This document shows positions 1-11,620 of a stretch of 64,000 nt of DNA, piece after piece. This stretch comes from Branchiostoma lanceolatum. Its lineage: Eukaryota > Chordata > Leptocardii > Amphioxiformes > Branchiostomatidae. The notes below the pieces were generated by a model. The model was not told the DNA's origin. It ran no database searches and saw only the letters and a program-made list of their open reading frames with translations. Where the stretch lies: positions 18,316,734 through 18,380,733 of the forward strand of contig NC_089738.1 in assembly GCF_035083965.1 (NCBI RefSeq), written 5' to 3'. The position numbers and the translations under genes were made by a program. Numbering within the stretch: the stretch's first letter is position 1; every line of letters begins with the position of its first letter.

Positions 1-25
1 GCAAAGTGCAAACTGACGCCCAAGC

Positions 26-168
26 ACCCAATCGGTGAATCGTACAGGCGTGTGGTAAACAGGTTGCCTATGAATGCGACGCACACCGCAAATACTGCTC
101 CCCTTCTTCTATCTCGAGCGCTATGCGTGTAAGGGTGAAACAGCTTCCTCTTTCCCATGCTGTCCAGT
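26..168 (+). pseudogene. Truncated duplicate of the TNFSF10-like promoter and start codon
   Basis: This stretch aligns, at roughly 70-75% by eye, with the promoter and 5' leader of the TNF ligand gene at 19256-19430. The shared order is a CCAAT/ATTGG motif, CCTATGAATG where the live gene has CCTATAAAAG, the segment TGTAAGGGTGAAACAGCTTC, and CATGCTGTCCA where the live gene has CATGCTATCCA. The TATA box is decayed. The copy stops at 168, where the large inverted-repeat element begins. No later TNF exons follow on this side, so it is a broken 5' fragment from a local duplication. Confidence 0.6.
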
Positions 169-559
169 CACCCGTTACAAGTACCGTTTACAGTTATAAG
201 TGGTTAACGGTGACCACCGTTAGCCAGTTATAACTGGGCCAGGAGACGTCTCCTGGCTCTTGAGAGACATTGGTTAACGGTAGGCTCTGGACGGGAGGTG
301 GCTCTCCGGGCATGGAACGACACCACAGATACAGGACTGTAGGACTGAAAGCTCGCGAGATCTGCATGGTGCGTGAGTGCACGAGAGCAGTACAGAACGG
401 TGAATTTTAGGTCCGCATCGGGACGCCCGGATCCATATATCGTCGTTGGTCGTCCAGCAGCAAAACTCTGCCTGTTCCATGGTGAGGTGAGCAACTTTGG
501 TTCATTTATACCGATTATTTTTGTATTGAATAGGCACAGATCCTCGTTAAATAATCTGC
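169..559 (+). repeat. Left 391-bp terminal inverted repeat
   Basis: Essentially identical to the reverse complement of 18091-18934 without its insert. It has internal dyads near the tip: CAGTTATAAGTGGTTAACGG pairs with its complement about 45 bases on, and CCAGGAGACGTCTCCTGG is an 18-bp palindrome. Short open frames here are mirrored exactly in the other arm and are not genes. Confidence 0.8.
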
Positions 560-951
560 CGCACTAGCTCGGGCCAAGTCCGATGTGAAAGGGGAGGGGG
601 GCGATAAGACATCACCGCGAGTAAAAATGTAACGTTACATTATATATTTTTGATACATATGTCACCAAGAGTTAAATACGTAGAGGGACAGGTGACTCGT
701 AACCGAACCAAGCATAACCCAGCATCAAGAGACCACGTCTCGTGATATAATAGACGTTAAGCAAGGACAACAACAACAATGGCACTGCTGCTGTTACTGG
801 CATTTATTCATTGGCCACGTTCATTCAAATTCATACTCCATTCATTACTAGAACATTTCAGAATGATATTTTCGGAATACACCGGAATACACATAAAGAG
901 TTTGAAGTCTATTGAAATACAGTATGCTTTGATTACAGGTTATATTTCAGC

Positions 952-1563
952 ATGATCACTATTTAGACAATGAGGTAGTTAACTGTCCCTATAGCACCAA
1001 GCTGAAACTAGCCCTCGATTCGGCCTTCGATTCACAGCCTTCGATTCAGCCCTCGATTGGATTTTGCCGCCGGTTCAGCCTTCGATTACAGGGAATAGAC
1101 AGAACATAGCAACCAATTTAGTTACCGATTCGAAAAACCTAGAATCTATGCCAGCTCTCTTAGTCTTACAACAAATACAAAAGGCAACACAATGATCAAC
1201 TTAGTTCCAAATCACTCAACAAGGAGATATTTACTTGCAAATAATGTCGGAAAGGACATAATATCAGGAATTTGGCATAAAATGATAGTGACAACTGACA
1301 AGAGACACTAGTCCTCGATTCGGCCGTCGATTGGATTTTGTTCAACGGATTACAGCGCTATCTGCCGTTTTTCTAAATGTGACCCGGAACTTGAAAGGGT
1401 GATTGGGACGAATTGCTAGCTACATGTATATAACGTTGTTATATAACTTATACATTACATGATTTGTATTTCATTAAAATACAAATTAAATGTATAATGA
1501 CGTCATATACATGTAGCTAGCTGTAGGGACAGTTAACCACCTCATTGTCTAGATAGTGATCAT
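952..1563. mobile_element. MITE with about 40-bp TIRs and a nested palindrome
   Basis: The left end ATGATCACTATTTAGACAAT and the right end are inverted complements with few mismatches. Inside are short CGATTC-type direct repeats (about 1010-1080 and 1315-1335). A separate foldback lies at 1415-1521, with arms containing GCTAGCTACATGTATAT. No coding capacity and no clear target duplication. Confidence 0.6.
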
Positions 1564-1659
1564 AACAAATTTGATAAGTCAGGTGAATGGCTACATTTTA
1601 TACTGGTATAGGCCATTAGCCATGGCGACTAACTTCACTTTAGGAAGCTGCGTTTACTA

Positions 1660-2000
1660 TTTCTAAGACATGTCCCTGTGGCACAACCGGTAACGCAACC
1701 TGCTGCTTTTCCATTGATCCTTTGGGCTGGGGTTCAATCCCAGGGTCGAATTCAGCTGGGACATGTTGTAAGGGATTGCATCCATTAATTCCGATATGGT
1801 GATGAAAACTCAGAAAAGCCGGCGTCCCTGTGTATGAGGGAGCTTTGGGCGTAAGCCTCAAACGTGAAACCTCTGCACGTAAAAGAACCCAACACAGAAG
1901 AGTACTGAGTAGGGGTGACCTGGTGTGCTTGTTCATGCCCTTGCGAAGCTGCACTGCATTATCAATACCACTAGCTACGTGAAAAAGCATCATACTTCCA
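1660..2000 (+). mobile_element. tRNA-derived SINE
   Basis: The head contains an A-box-like TGGCACAACCGG and a B-box GGTTCAATCCC about 45 bases later, the layout of an RNA polymerase III promoter. A GC-richer body follows to about 2000. The 117-codon minus-strand open frame across it (1640-1993) is an accident of the repeat. Confidence 0.5.
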
Positions 2001-3824
2001 TGTCACCTCAATTGAGGATGACTGCTTCACCTTTTTAATGTATAAAATGTAATATTAAACACAGTTTCCTTTGTTGTCATGGTTACCACATATCTATTAC
2101 ATAATATGTATATCCTCCTTCTTTAGTAGAGTCTACCAGACAACTATGGACAATATGGAACATGGAGATTCAAGGGAACTGCGGGCAATAGATAGGGTGA
2201 TTTAAGGAGGTTCAATATACTAGTATATCATAACTTGGATGGAAATATTCACTCAGTTGCCTTCGTTCACCTGACGCTCATCATTTTATTATACAATACA
2301 ATGTACGTAACTAAGATAGATTGGGATCTGCTATAAGTTATTTCTGTAAAACAGGACAGGACATGTACAGTATGAATCTCCAAACTTACCAAGTAGTACC
2401 TGGGACTGGGAGATACATGTGCTAGTACGAGACTGTTAGTAAGTTGGTCAAAATACCGTAAATGCAGAAATGTTCGCGGTGGTTTGATGTTCATGGTTTT
2501 TGCGGTGAACTTTCAGCACAACTTAAAACCACCGCAAAACTTTTTGCCCACATATGACTGCAAACACTCAATTTTCTCTCTACAGCTATAAGCAAATTAT
2601 GAATAAACTAAAAGATTACAAGAACATCGCTGACACCTGTGTTCCCACCAGATATTTTGTTTCATGTTTGGGAATCGAAAGGCATTCATTTCAAATTACG
2701 ATAAAGCCTGTTGAATTTCGTCCCTCAAATGCAAGAAGTCATTTTCAGATGATAGGTCATAAAAACCTGTCATACGACACTCCTGTTTAAGCCCATCCAT
2801 GTTCACATTGGTCCCAAGAAGAGGTCCATAACTTTTGAATGAATTTTTGGGCAGCCTTGTTGTACAAGATTCAGCCACATGTACATGTATTGTCATCAAG
2901 TCCATGGTCTGATCTCTCATAGCCACACTGGAAATCACACTGGAAATCCTATATGACATTTGTATCAAACAGTCAAAACCAACGTTACCAGTGACCTAGG
3001 TTTTTGCGGTTACCTCTTTATCGCAAACTTAAAATCATTCTCAACCACCCCCAAGCGAAAAGTGGACTGTCCCAGGATAATGCTTTCCTTATTACCAGTA
3101 AGTTATGAAATGGTGCTAAGCATAGAAAAAAAAAGTTATTCCCACTGCAAATTTCAAGCCATTTAGCTTTCCTAGCAGGTACCTGGGTATTTAACAGGCA
3201 CCAAAAATACCAAAAATCACCTCCATTTAAGAAGTGGACTACTCCACGATCATTTGCACCTTATCTGGTGCAAAGACCTTACACCTGAGTCCTCACCAAA
3301 GTTACTTGGCTTACATAGGAATTAGGATGTCACGGAAGACAATTGCAAAAAGCATCATTTTGGGCAAAACTGCCCCCAAAATGATTAATAATGATGTTGT
3401 AAGCACCTCCATGCAAGAAGTGTCTATTCTGGAAAAAGCTCCTCCTATCTCTCCTTACAGCAACTAGCTCTTCCTCGCCGAATTTCATTCCATTTGGCTT
3501 TCATAGCAGTACACGAGTCAAAACAAACTTGGGGCAAAATCATTTTTATCCACCCCCATGCAAGTTGTGGGAACTTCCTGGGTCATGCTTATTTCACCAC
3601 AAACAGTTCAATACCCTACAGCAACAGAATCATAGTCTCATATGGCCATGGCTAGGCCAAGGCAAGCATTCCTGACCATGCCCCTATAGCTAGCCTCTCT
3701 GTTGAGTGGTGTTGTACATTGTGCCCTATCTTTAAAACACTTCTGCAAACAGCCCACTCGACCTCTCCAAACTATATCTCACTACAGTCCACTTACGGTA
3801 CATGTTACTAGTTTGTGTCAGTAA

Positions 3825-4455
3825 TACTGTAAATTTAGAGATGTGTGTGGGCAGGTGGTTTTGTGTTCATCAGGTTTTCATGGCAACCGTTTCACTGCAA
3901 ACATTTTTGTCCAACACTGTACATGTGGCGTAGGGGTGGATACCAGTTCGCTGGACCTGATTCAGACCTTTATAACATCCAAGAACCAAGTCCAAAAACC
4001 CGAAGTCCAAAAAAAAATTGAATAAAGTACAAATATATTTTTCTATTTTGTTTGATGAAAAGGGTTTTAAAGTCTCCCCTCTGACAAAAAAGGCATTTAA
4101 AATAGGTGCAACATTCAGATATCAAACACTTTGGTTTATCTTGAAAGTCTTCTCACCAAGAAACTTTTATAGTTGTGCATGTCATGATCAGTATTAATTC
4201 TCTATGCTTGATATTGTTCTGATAAAACAAAACATCAACTGGACAGGATCAGGTCCAGGTTCAGGTCCCTGGACCTAAACTTGGACTTGGACCTTATTAA
4301 GCCAAACCTATATCCACCCCTACTGTGGCGGTATCATCATCGATCAGGTATGTGACTACAGTATAGCACTGCTGCAAACTTAAAACCACCGCAAACACTC
4401 CATTTTCCCCTTAGTGCAAAATTAAAACCATGCAAATTTAAATGCATTTACAGTA
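3825..4455. mobile_element. MITE with TACTGTAAAT / GCATTTACAGTA ends
   Basis: It starts TACTGTAAATTTAGAG and ends AAATGCATTTACAGTA. Next to the ends are the inverted subterminal motifs GGTTTT...CACTGCAAAC and AACCACCGCAAACACTCC. Related copies lie at about 2452-2590 and 14597-15128, all with the same GTTCGCGGTGGTTT-like phrase. The middle contains unrelated repetitive sequence (GGTCCAGG/GGACCT) that may be a later insertion. Confidence 0.5.
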
Positions 4456-5437
4456 ACTAGACCACCTCCTAGTGGTGAGAAGTAAACCAGTTATTATTGC
4501 CTGAGGTACATGTAGGTCGCACAAGGATATGCATTGGCCGGTGAGAAAAACTGGGTTGGCAGGAAAACCTTTCCATATAACAAATACACACACATGTAGC
4601 AGGCTATGTATACGTAGAATTAATGGCAAAGCCGACTGGCTACAATTAACAGTAAAATAAAAATAGTAGACTTTATAATAATTGTCGATACAGATTTTCA
4701 TTTTTAGGCGTAGTCAGTATCTCTAATTCTATGCAGGACAAGACACCTCCTCCCCCATGCAGACCTTCTCTTCAGAATGGACAGGGCTTTTTTTCTGTCC
4801 GGACTGGACAGGATTTTCCACCAACACGAGAAACATTTTTGTTGTTGTTGAAGAAAGCAGAAGAACTATCGAGAAGGGGATGTGGTGTGCTGTATACATG
4901 TACATTGGTTACCTTCACATGTATGATCTCCTTGATGTTGAATTTAGTCAAGGGGCTTATGTTTTCACAGTTAGTCTAATCTTGATTGATTTTATGATGC
5001 ATTAGAAAAAGTGCATCACTTTATTATTGGATAATCATATGAAGTGTAACCTGCTACAAAAAAACGTTATTCTTCCTCCTAAGTCTGATCTTATTAGGTC
5101 GCCTGCTTGACCTGGTATTTGATGAATAATTCACATCCATACATACTGATTATAGTGATAGTATCTTTTAAAAGTCGGCAAATATTGTCAGAAAGCTATA
5201 AACTTAACCTAAACATGATCCAGTCCCACAGTAGTAAGTCCATGATGCAATTGGCCTTCTGACCCACAAAGCACAGCACTGTTTCATCCTGAAGTCAGGA
5301 AAACATTATTAAGTTAATTGCTTCTGGCTCTAAGAACTCAAATCAGTGTTGTTCTATATCTGACTTCAAAATTTTAAACAAGTAATTCATCAAATAAAGT
5401 ACAATAAAAGGTTATATTCCTTTTTCTGATACAGTCA

Positions 5438-5800
5438 AACCTGCCTCTTCAACCCGACCACCTGGCCATGGCGACCGTTTTTTCTTGGTCCCAAAAATTT
5501 GCCCCATAGGCACAAGCATTAAGCGCCCTGCCCAAGGCGACCACCCGTCCAACGCGACTGCCACGAATTGGGACCGCACAGAGCACAATCCCTGGCCATG
5601 GCGACCGCATTTTTCCAGCGTGTGGTGACATCGAATTTCGCTGTCGGATTTCACAGAAATGTTTGACGGACAAAAATATATGAATAGCATTGATTCCTTC
5701 ATGAAGTGTTTTAATAAAACGTTCCCACTATAAACATTGTAAATACAAAGGATTGTTGTATCCAATTTTTAGTGCACAAAGGTGCACATGCACCCACTGT
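5438..5800. repeat. Dispersed repeat with CCATGGCGACCG motifs
   Basis: The phrase CTGGCCATGGCGACCG occurs twice (about 5460 and 5592) around GCGACCACC-type phrases. This looks like a diverged internally repeated element. The following segment AGTGCACAAAGGTGCACATG to TTTCAAGCCCT (5772-5810) recurs in diverged form at 15790-15855. No gene is seen between 4990 and 6420. Confidence 0.4.
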
Positions 5801-5933
5801 TTCAAGCCCTATATAGCCATAGGCAGTATGGTGGAATACTAGTAGCTTCTCCTGTATCCATCATCACATGATGAGAACTCTAACAGAATGCTTTTCCCTT
5901 TTTATACAAATGTAGTTAGAATTGTAGGAATGT

Positions 5934-5952
5934 GTGCGTGTGTGTGTGTGTG

Positions 5953-6008
<56 letters not shown>
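5934..6008 (+). repeat. (TG)n microsatellite
   Basis: Near-uninterrupted TG dinucleotides with a few GAG/TTT interruptions at the left end. Confidence 0.95.
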
Positions 6009-6010
<2 letters not shown>

Positions 6011-6181
6011 TGCTGACATATTTAGATCAGAGTTTCTGATGAGTGAGGAGTCCTAGGGACATGTGTCAAAAACTTAACTTATGACTGCTTAGACTACACT
6101 CTGTAGTGTATTAGGTATTTATTGTTGTCACCAGACATTATATACTTATCCTATGTATTTTTGTACATACTATAAGCACTA

Positions 6182-6349
6182 TAGCCTCCGGTGCAGACTG
6201 CTCCCGGCTGTTTTCTTTTTCAAGTTACAGTTTTTATACTACATGTATTACATTTTTTTTCTGAAAAAAATGTAATAGTATAAAAACTGTAACTTGAGAA
6301 AAAGAAAGAGAAAAAGAAAACAGCCGGGAGGAGTCTGCACTGGAGGCTA
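6182..6349. mobile_element. Palindromic foldback MITE with 7-8 bp target duplication
   Basis: It starts TAGCCTCCGGTGCAGACTGC and ends with the near-complement GCACTGGAGGCTA. About 70-bp arms flank a very short A/T loop. AGCACTA is duplicated at 6175-6181 and 6350-6356. The element is almost wholly self-complementary, so any transcript would form a long hairpin. Confidence 0.75.
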
Positions 6350-6420
6350 AGCACTAGGAAAAAGACAATGCATTGTCTTTATTAACCCAACCTTCACCTT
6401 TTTTTTCTTGTTGTTTCTAT

Positions 6421-6579
6421 AGGGGCTGACAATATTCAACCCAGACAGAGCATCAATGCCCTGTCCTCATGAGATGACAGTGAGAGAGAAGCTGACAATG
6501 CAACAATGGATTACCTGCATCTGCATGGAGGAGTCATGTATCAACACCAACCCAAGTCCTAGTTTTTTTAGAATGCATT
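6421..6579 (+). CDS. Possible isolated coding exon (unrecognised)
   Basis: A good acceptor (TTGTTGTTTCTATAG) is followed by about 52 codons open in one frame, GLTIFNPDRASMPCP through MTVREKLTMQQWITCICMEE, then a stop near 6579. The composition looks more protein-like than the surrounding sequence. I do not recognise the family. A possible partner exon lies at 4732-4880 after the acceptor CTAATTCTATGCAG, reading DKTPPPPCRPSLQNG. Both lie inside the giant element, so they could be captured host exons or chance. Confidence 0.25.
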
Positions 6580-7781
6580 GAGTCTGTAAAAGCTAGTAAA
6601 AGTTTACACATGCATGAATCCTTCCTGCAATTTCAATTCCCATTGCACTGTAGACATGTATGTAATTATTACAATGGCAATGACTCTGATCTGCATGCTT
6701 TGAAAATCACACCTCAATCCAAAAAACCTCATTAGATTAAAAATGTAGTAGAAAATGCCCCCGTTTTGCATGTCTCTTATATGTAACTAATACATATTCC
6801 AGGACTACATATACTGTCAGTAAGTCTAATTGACCACGTCTTTGACAGTTGTTTGTGCCCATGCATGTATTTCTATATGCAATAATACAGTATACATGTA
6901 TAACCAATTTGAATTGCATTGAATTGTTGTTTTCCTCTTTAGTCTTTGTTTGACTGTTATCATAACACATATTGTTATATTCCAAAGTCAATCCATACAT
7001 GGACACATGATGGAGGGTGACCCAGGAAAAAGCATGTCAGAGGCACCTCAGGCATGACTGATTAAACAGAAGCCACGCTCTCTGTTGTTTTCTATATTCT
7101 GTCAAATATTCCATTGAACAGCTTCAGAATGTAAGGTAGCTGCAGGGGAGTTAGGATAAATTGTGTGTTTTAGATGCTCTGTTGAACATGTATAGGTATC
7201 TGAGCAGTTCCTGATTAATTGATTTCAAGCTGTGTGCATTTTGTGATCTATTCACCTCTAACTGATGTGGTCATTGCCAATGTCAGATGTATATGCTGAG
7301 ACCTAATGTGAGTCTTGCCTTGCAATACCGACTCATATTTATTTATTTTTACTGAAACAAGTACATGTTGAGGGTAACAAGATGTTGATATGATCTGGAT
7401 AATCTAGATTTCTTAATCTTTCCATATCAGTTTATTACAAAGTGTTATGCATGAGTCTAAGTTACCCTTGTTATGCACATGTACATAAAAAGTCCAAACA
7501 CAAACACTTTTCTACTAAAAAGTTGTTGATATGGGATTCATTTTTTGTTGCTTTATTCTATATCTACTGCAGTCAAGTCAGCATAAAATAAACTGTGGTC
7601 TTCGAACATAACATGTGCTTCTGGAGTTCAAGTCAATAAAGCCATCCGGATTTTAGAGACGATTCAGGTGTTATCTTTTCATGTAATCTATAGTTATCTA
7701 CAATACTCAAAACAAAGCCACAATATGCATATATATATATATATATTGAAGTTGTAATGTTTTTGGATAAGTCATACTTAA

Positions 7782-8614
7782 AGGAGTCCTAAACTCTAGA
7801 AGGGAGTGTTATTTTCCACTAGATTATGTATCAATGAATACATAATCAGCCGACTTTGTACAGAATTCAGACCCTACCCATGGATTCCCTATACGTATTC
7901 CCACTTCCTTCATGGTGAATATTTTAGTATAAATTAGGGGGACTAAGCACAATCAGAAGGCCAGTTGTTAATAAGATATAAAGGAACATATAACAAGACA
8001 TTTCTTAGCCCCCCTGAGATTCTTTTGTCACGCCATGAATGTACATTGTATCAAGAAAGGTCATAAAAAGAATGGCAGAGGAAGTGGAAAAAATCTAGCT
8101 TCTGGTCATGGTTATGGATCAAAAGGAGAGGAAAAGCCTGGGGGAAGAAGGAGACAGCATAAGTGTAACAACGAAGAGAAAAATGATATAAAAATCAGAG
8201 TCTCATGCTGGGGTAGGCCTACCCGCAGGAAGTGAGCAGCAGTGAAGCAGGGTGGAGACGTCCTCCCTGTCATCCCCTCGTCCTAAGGGCGTACCAGGGT
8301 ACGAGGAGGATATAACCTCCTTGGAGGAACGAAACGTGAACGGGCCTCTGGCTGAAGATCACAGCTGACTCCTTAGTGCTGAAAAGTACGTCAAGTGGCA
8401 CGAGCTACCTGGCAGGTGAGAATCAAATCACCCTGTACTTCCAGTGAAAAGAAAATAGAGGATCATCTGGGGAATTTAGTAGAATACTGAATGCTTTTTG
8501 ATGCGCACGGGACTAGTGGGTACTTATCGTATACTGTAATAAGTATTCGTTTTTTACTTCGAAAAATTATCATCTATTGGTAAATAACTCCCCCCTCTGG
8601 AATTTAGGACTCCT
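7782..8614. mobile_element. 833-bp non-autonomous element at TTAA sites (piggyBac-like)
   Basis: TTAA lies at both borders (7778-7781 and 8615-8618). The ends AGGAGTCCTAA and TTAGGACTCCT are perfect inverted complements, and the terminal repeat extends about 35 bp with mismatches. This fits piggyBac-type or other TTAA-targeting elements. A 66-codon Lys/Arg/Gly-rich open frame (8035-8235) and a GC-rich segment (8220-8420) lie inside. Neither resembles a transposase. Confidence 0.7.
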
Positions 8615-9120
8615 TTAATCTTTTGACATTGTACAGAGCTTGAAAGCGTTGCTTGTTGTATCTCGCCTATAGAACAAAAATTATTTCTTTCAAATTCGGC
8701 TGGCATATTTCTATATGCTCATGCTAATTTTGTACCTGAGATCATATTTCGTTAATGAAATTCTTAAACATATTTCATGTAAGCGTCCAGAAAGCGATAC
8801 AACATGAAAGGTTGTTTTGCAGACTCCCATGGAAAATTATGTCTATGCACTACAAGTACTGTACATTGAAATCTATAGTTCTGGACTGAAAAGATGAATC
8901 GTCGGTTGTTTGTAAATATATGCAGTCAAACGCACTTAACAGGATATTGGACGAATGATATATCGAAAGACATTTTTTTACTATTGTTTTACTTTTTGGG
9001 AAGGTTATCTGACGAATGAAAGGTTTTTAACTCGGCAGAAGACGACAAAAACACTTTCCGTCGGGGTCATTTTTGCAGTTCTTACGTTTGTCGCTAGGAT
9101 GAAATAAATCGGTTTGTTTG

Positions 9121-10150
9121 GCCAATATCTTCAAGCAGAAAAGCGGAACAACAAAACTACTGACAGCACAGATAGATCAGCATATCAACTTACTTTTGTG
9201 AAAGTTTCATGGAAAAATATTATTTCTTTCTTGTTTTAAAAAGGAAAACGCACTTCGGCGAGTTGCGGTAGAAAATCAAGCTAGAAAGTCCGCCCGGAAG
9301 ATAGCAGGTGGCACGCGGCCTAGCTTTGCGCGAGACTGGAACATCTAGGATTTGATATCTCACTTAGAATACAACGGATTTCTTTCAAATTTGGATGACG
9401 TATTCATGAAAGCTTACTTAGGCATTGTATGGATTCCAAAGCGATGAGTACAATTGGTTATGGAGTAATTAACAGTTGACATTTTGACCATAGATCATAT
9501 ATTCCTGTCACAAATGCCAAATAAAACTTCGCATTTCTCCTGAAGAATTGAGTGCAAACACTCAGCAAGGCAGTGCTAATACCATCGAAATGTCCTTGAC
9601 AGAGTTATATGGATAATATGTCTATTGCATGATGTAGATCCCTAACGCTACATCATTTTTCCAATATGCCGCACTTTTTAGAGTGGGAATTTTGACCGTG
9701 CCCCAAAATGATAGATTCATGGCCTATATCTTCAAGCAGAAAAGCGGAACAACAAAACTACTGACAGCACAGATAGATCAGCATATCAACTTACTTTTGT
9801 GAAAGTTTCATGGAAAAATATTATTTCTTTCTTGTTTTATAAAGGAAAACGCACTTCGGCGAATTGCGGTAGAAAATCAAGCTAGAAAGTCCGCCCGAAA
9901 GATAGCAGGTGGCACGCGGCCTAGCTTTGCGCGAGACTGGAACATCTAGGATTTGATATCTCACTTAGAATACAACGGATTTCTTTCAAATTTGGATGAC
10001 GTATTCATGAAAGCTTACTTAGGCATTGTATGGATTCCCAACGGATGACCGCAGTTGGTTATGTAGTAACTAGCAGTTAAATTTCCGATAGAAAATCATA
10101 CATTTCTAGTAGAAATAACAAATAAAACACATTTCTCCTGTAGGATTTCA
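9121..10150. repeat. 601-bp tandem duplication, two copies plus an older fragment
   Basis: 9121-9550 and 9722-10150 are direct copies 601 bp apart. The first about 320 bp are almost identical. The last about 110 bp are only about 70% alike by eye. A third, much older relative lies at about 8660-8750 (TTATTTCTTTCAAATTCGGC). Confidence 0.8.
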
Positions 10151-10189
10151 TGTATCTCGCCTTGAACAAAATCTACGTTCAGGGCGGCC

Positions 10190-11620
10190 CCTACCTCATT
10201 AAAATGTACATTTCTGTGACCGGCATGTCTGGACAGACTCAATGACACCTTTATTGGGCGAATTCGTTAACGTCTTCGAAATTCACAAAAATCTAATTTT
10301 TCATTCAGGGGGGCCCCCCTAGAGTTTATTCTATCAAACTGTACATTTCTGTGACCGGCATGTCTGGACAGACTCAATGACACCTTTATTGGGCGAATTC
10401 GTTAACGTCTTCGAAATTCACAAAAATCTAATTTTTCATTCAGGGGGGCCCCCCTAGAGTTTATTTCATTAAATTGTACATTTCTGTGACCGGTATGTCT
10501 GGACAGACTCAATGACACCTTTATTGGGCGAATTCGTTAACGTCTTCGAAATTCACAAAAATCTAATTTTTCATTCAGGGGGGCCCCCCTAGAGTTTATT
10601 TCATTAAACTGTACATTTCTGTGACCGGTATGTCTGGACAGACTCAATGACACCTTTATCGGGCAAATTCGTTGACGTCTTCGAAATTCACAAAAATCTA
10701 ATTTTTCATTCAGGGGGGCCCCCCTAGAGTTTATTTCATTAAACTGTACATTTCTGTGACCGGTATGTCTGGACAGACTCAATGACACCTTTATTGGGCA
10801 AATTCGTTGACGTCTTCGAAATTCACAAAAATCTAATTTTTCATTCAGGGGGGCCCCCCTAGAGTTTATTCTATCAAACTGTACATTTCTGTGACCGGTA
10901 TGTCTGGACAGACTCAATGACACCTTTATTGGGCGAATTCCTTAACGTCTTCGAAATTCACAAAAATCTAATTTTTCATTCAGGGGGGCCCCCCTAGAGT
11001 TTATTTCATTAAACTGTACATTTCTGTGACCGGTATGTCTGGACAGACTCAATGACACCTTTATTGGGCAAATTCGTTGACGTCTTCGAAATTCACAAAA
11101 ATCTAATTTTTCATTCAGGGGGGCCCCCCTAGAGTTTATTCTATCAAACTGTACATTTCTGTGACCGGTATGTCTGGACAGACTCAATGACACCTTTATT
11201 GGGCGAATTCGTTAACGTCTTCAAAATTCACAAAAATCTAATTTTTCATTCAGGGGGGCCCCCCTAGAGTTTATTTTATTAAAATGTACATTTCTGTGAC
11301 CGGCATGTCTGGACAGACTCAATGACGCCTTTTTGGGGCAGATTCGTTAACGTCTTCGAAACTCACAAAAATCTAATTTTCATTCAGGGGGGCCACCCTA
11401 GAGTTTATTTCATTAAAATATACATTTCTGTGACTGGCATGTCTGGACAGACTCAATGACACTTTTTTGGGCGAATTCGTTAACGTCTTCGAAATTCACA
11501 AAAGTCTAATTTTTCATTTAGGGGGGCCCCCTATAGAGTGTATTTCATTGAGATGTACATTTTTGAGATCGGCATGTCTGGACAGACTCAATGACATCTT
11601 TGTTGGGTAACATAGTTGAT
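10190..11620. repeat. 135-bp satellite array, about 11 copies
   Basis: The recurring phrase TGTACATTTCTGTGACCGG starts at about 10204, 10340, 10474, 10609, 10744, 10879, 11014, 11149, 11284, 11419 and 11552, giving a 135-bp period. Each unit carries the dyad GGGGGGCCCCCC and TTCGTTAACG. Since 135 is divisible by 3, minus-strand frames stay open through several units (10537-10923, 10942-11193). This is periodicity, not a protein gene. The last copies are the most degenerate. Confidence 0.95.

Noticed and set aside
1640-1993. 117-codon minus-strand frame
   Set aside because: It lies across a tRNA-derived SINE whose promoter boxes are on the plus strand.
10537-11193. Long minus-strand open frames with a repeated 45-residue unit
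   Set aside because: They follow the 135-bp satellite period, a multiple of three. No promoter, splice site or coding bias supports a gene.
10190-11620. CRISPR-like regular array
   Set aside because: The units are contiguous 135-bp copies without unique spacers, in an animal genome.
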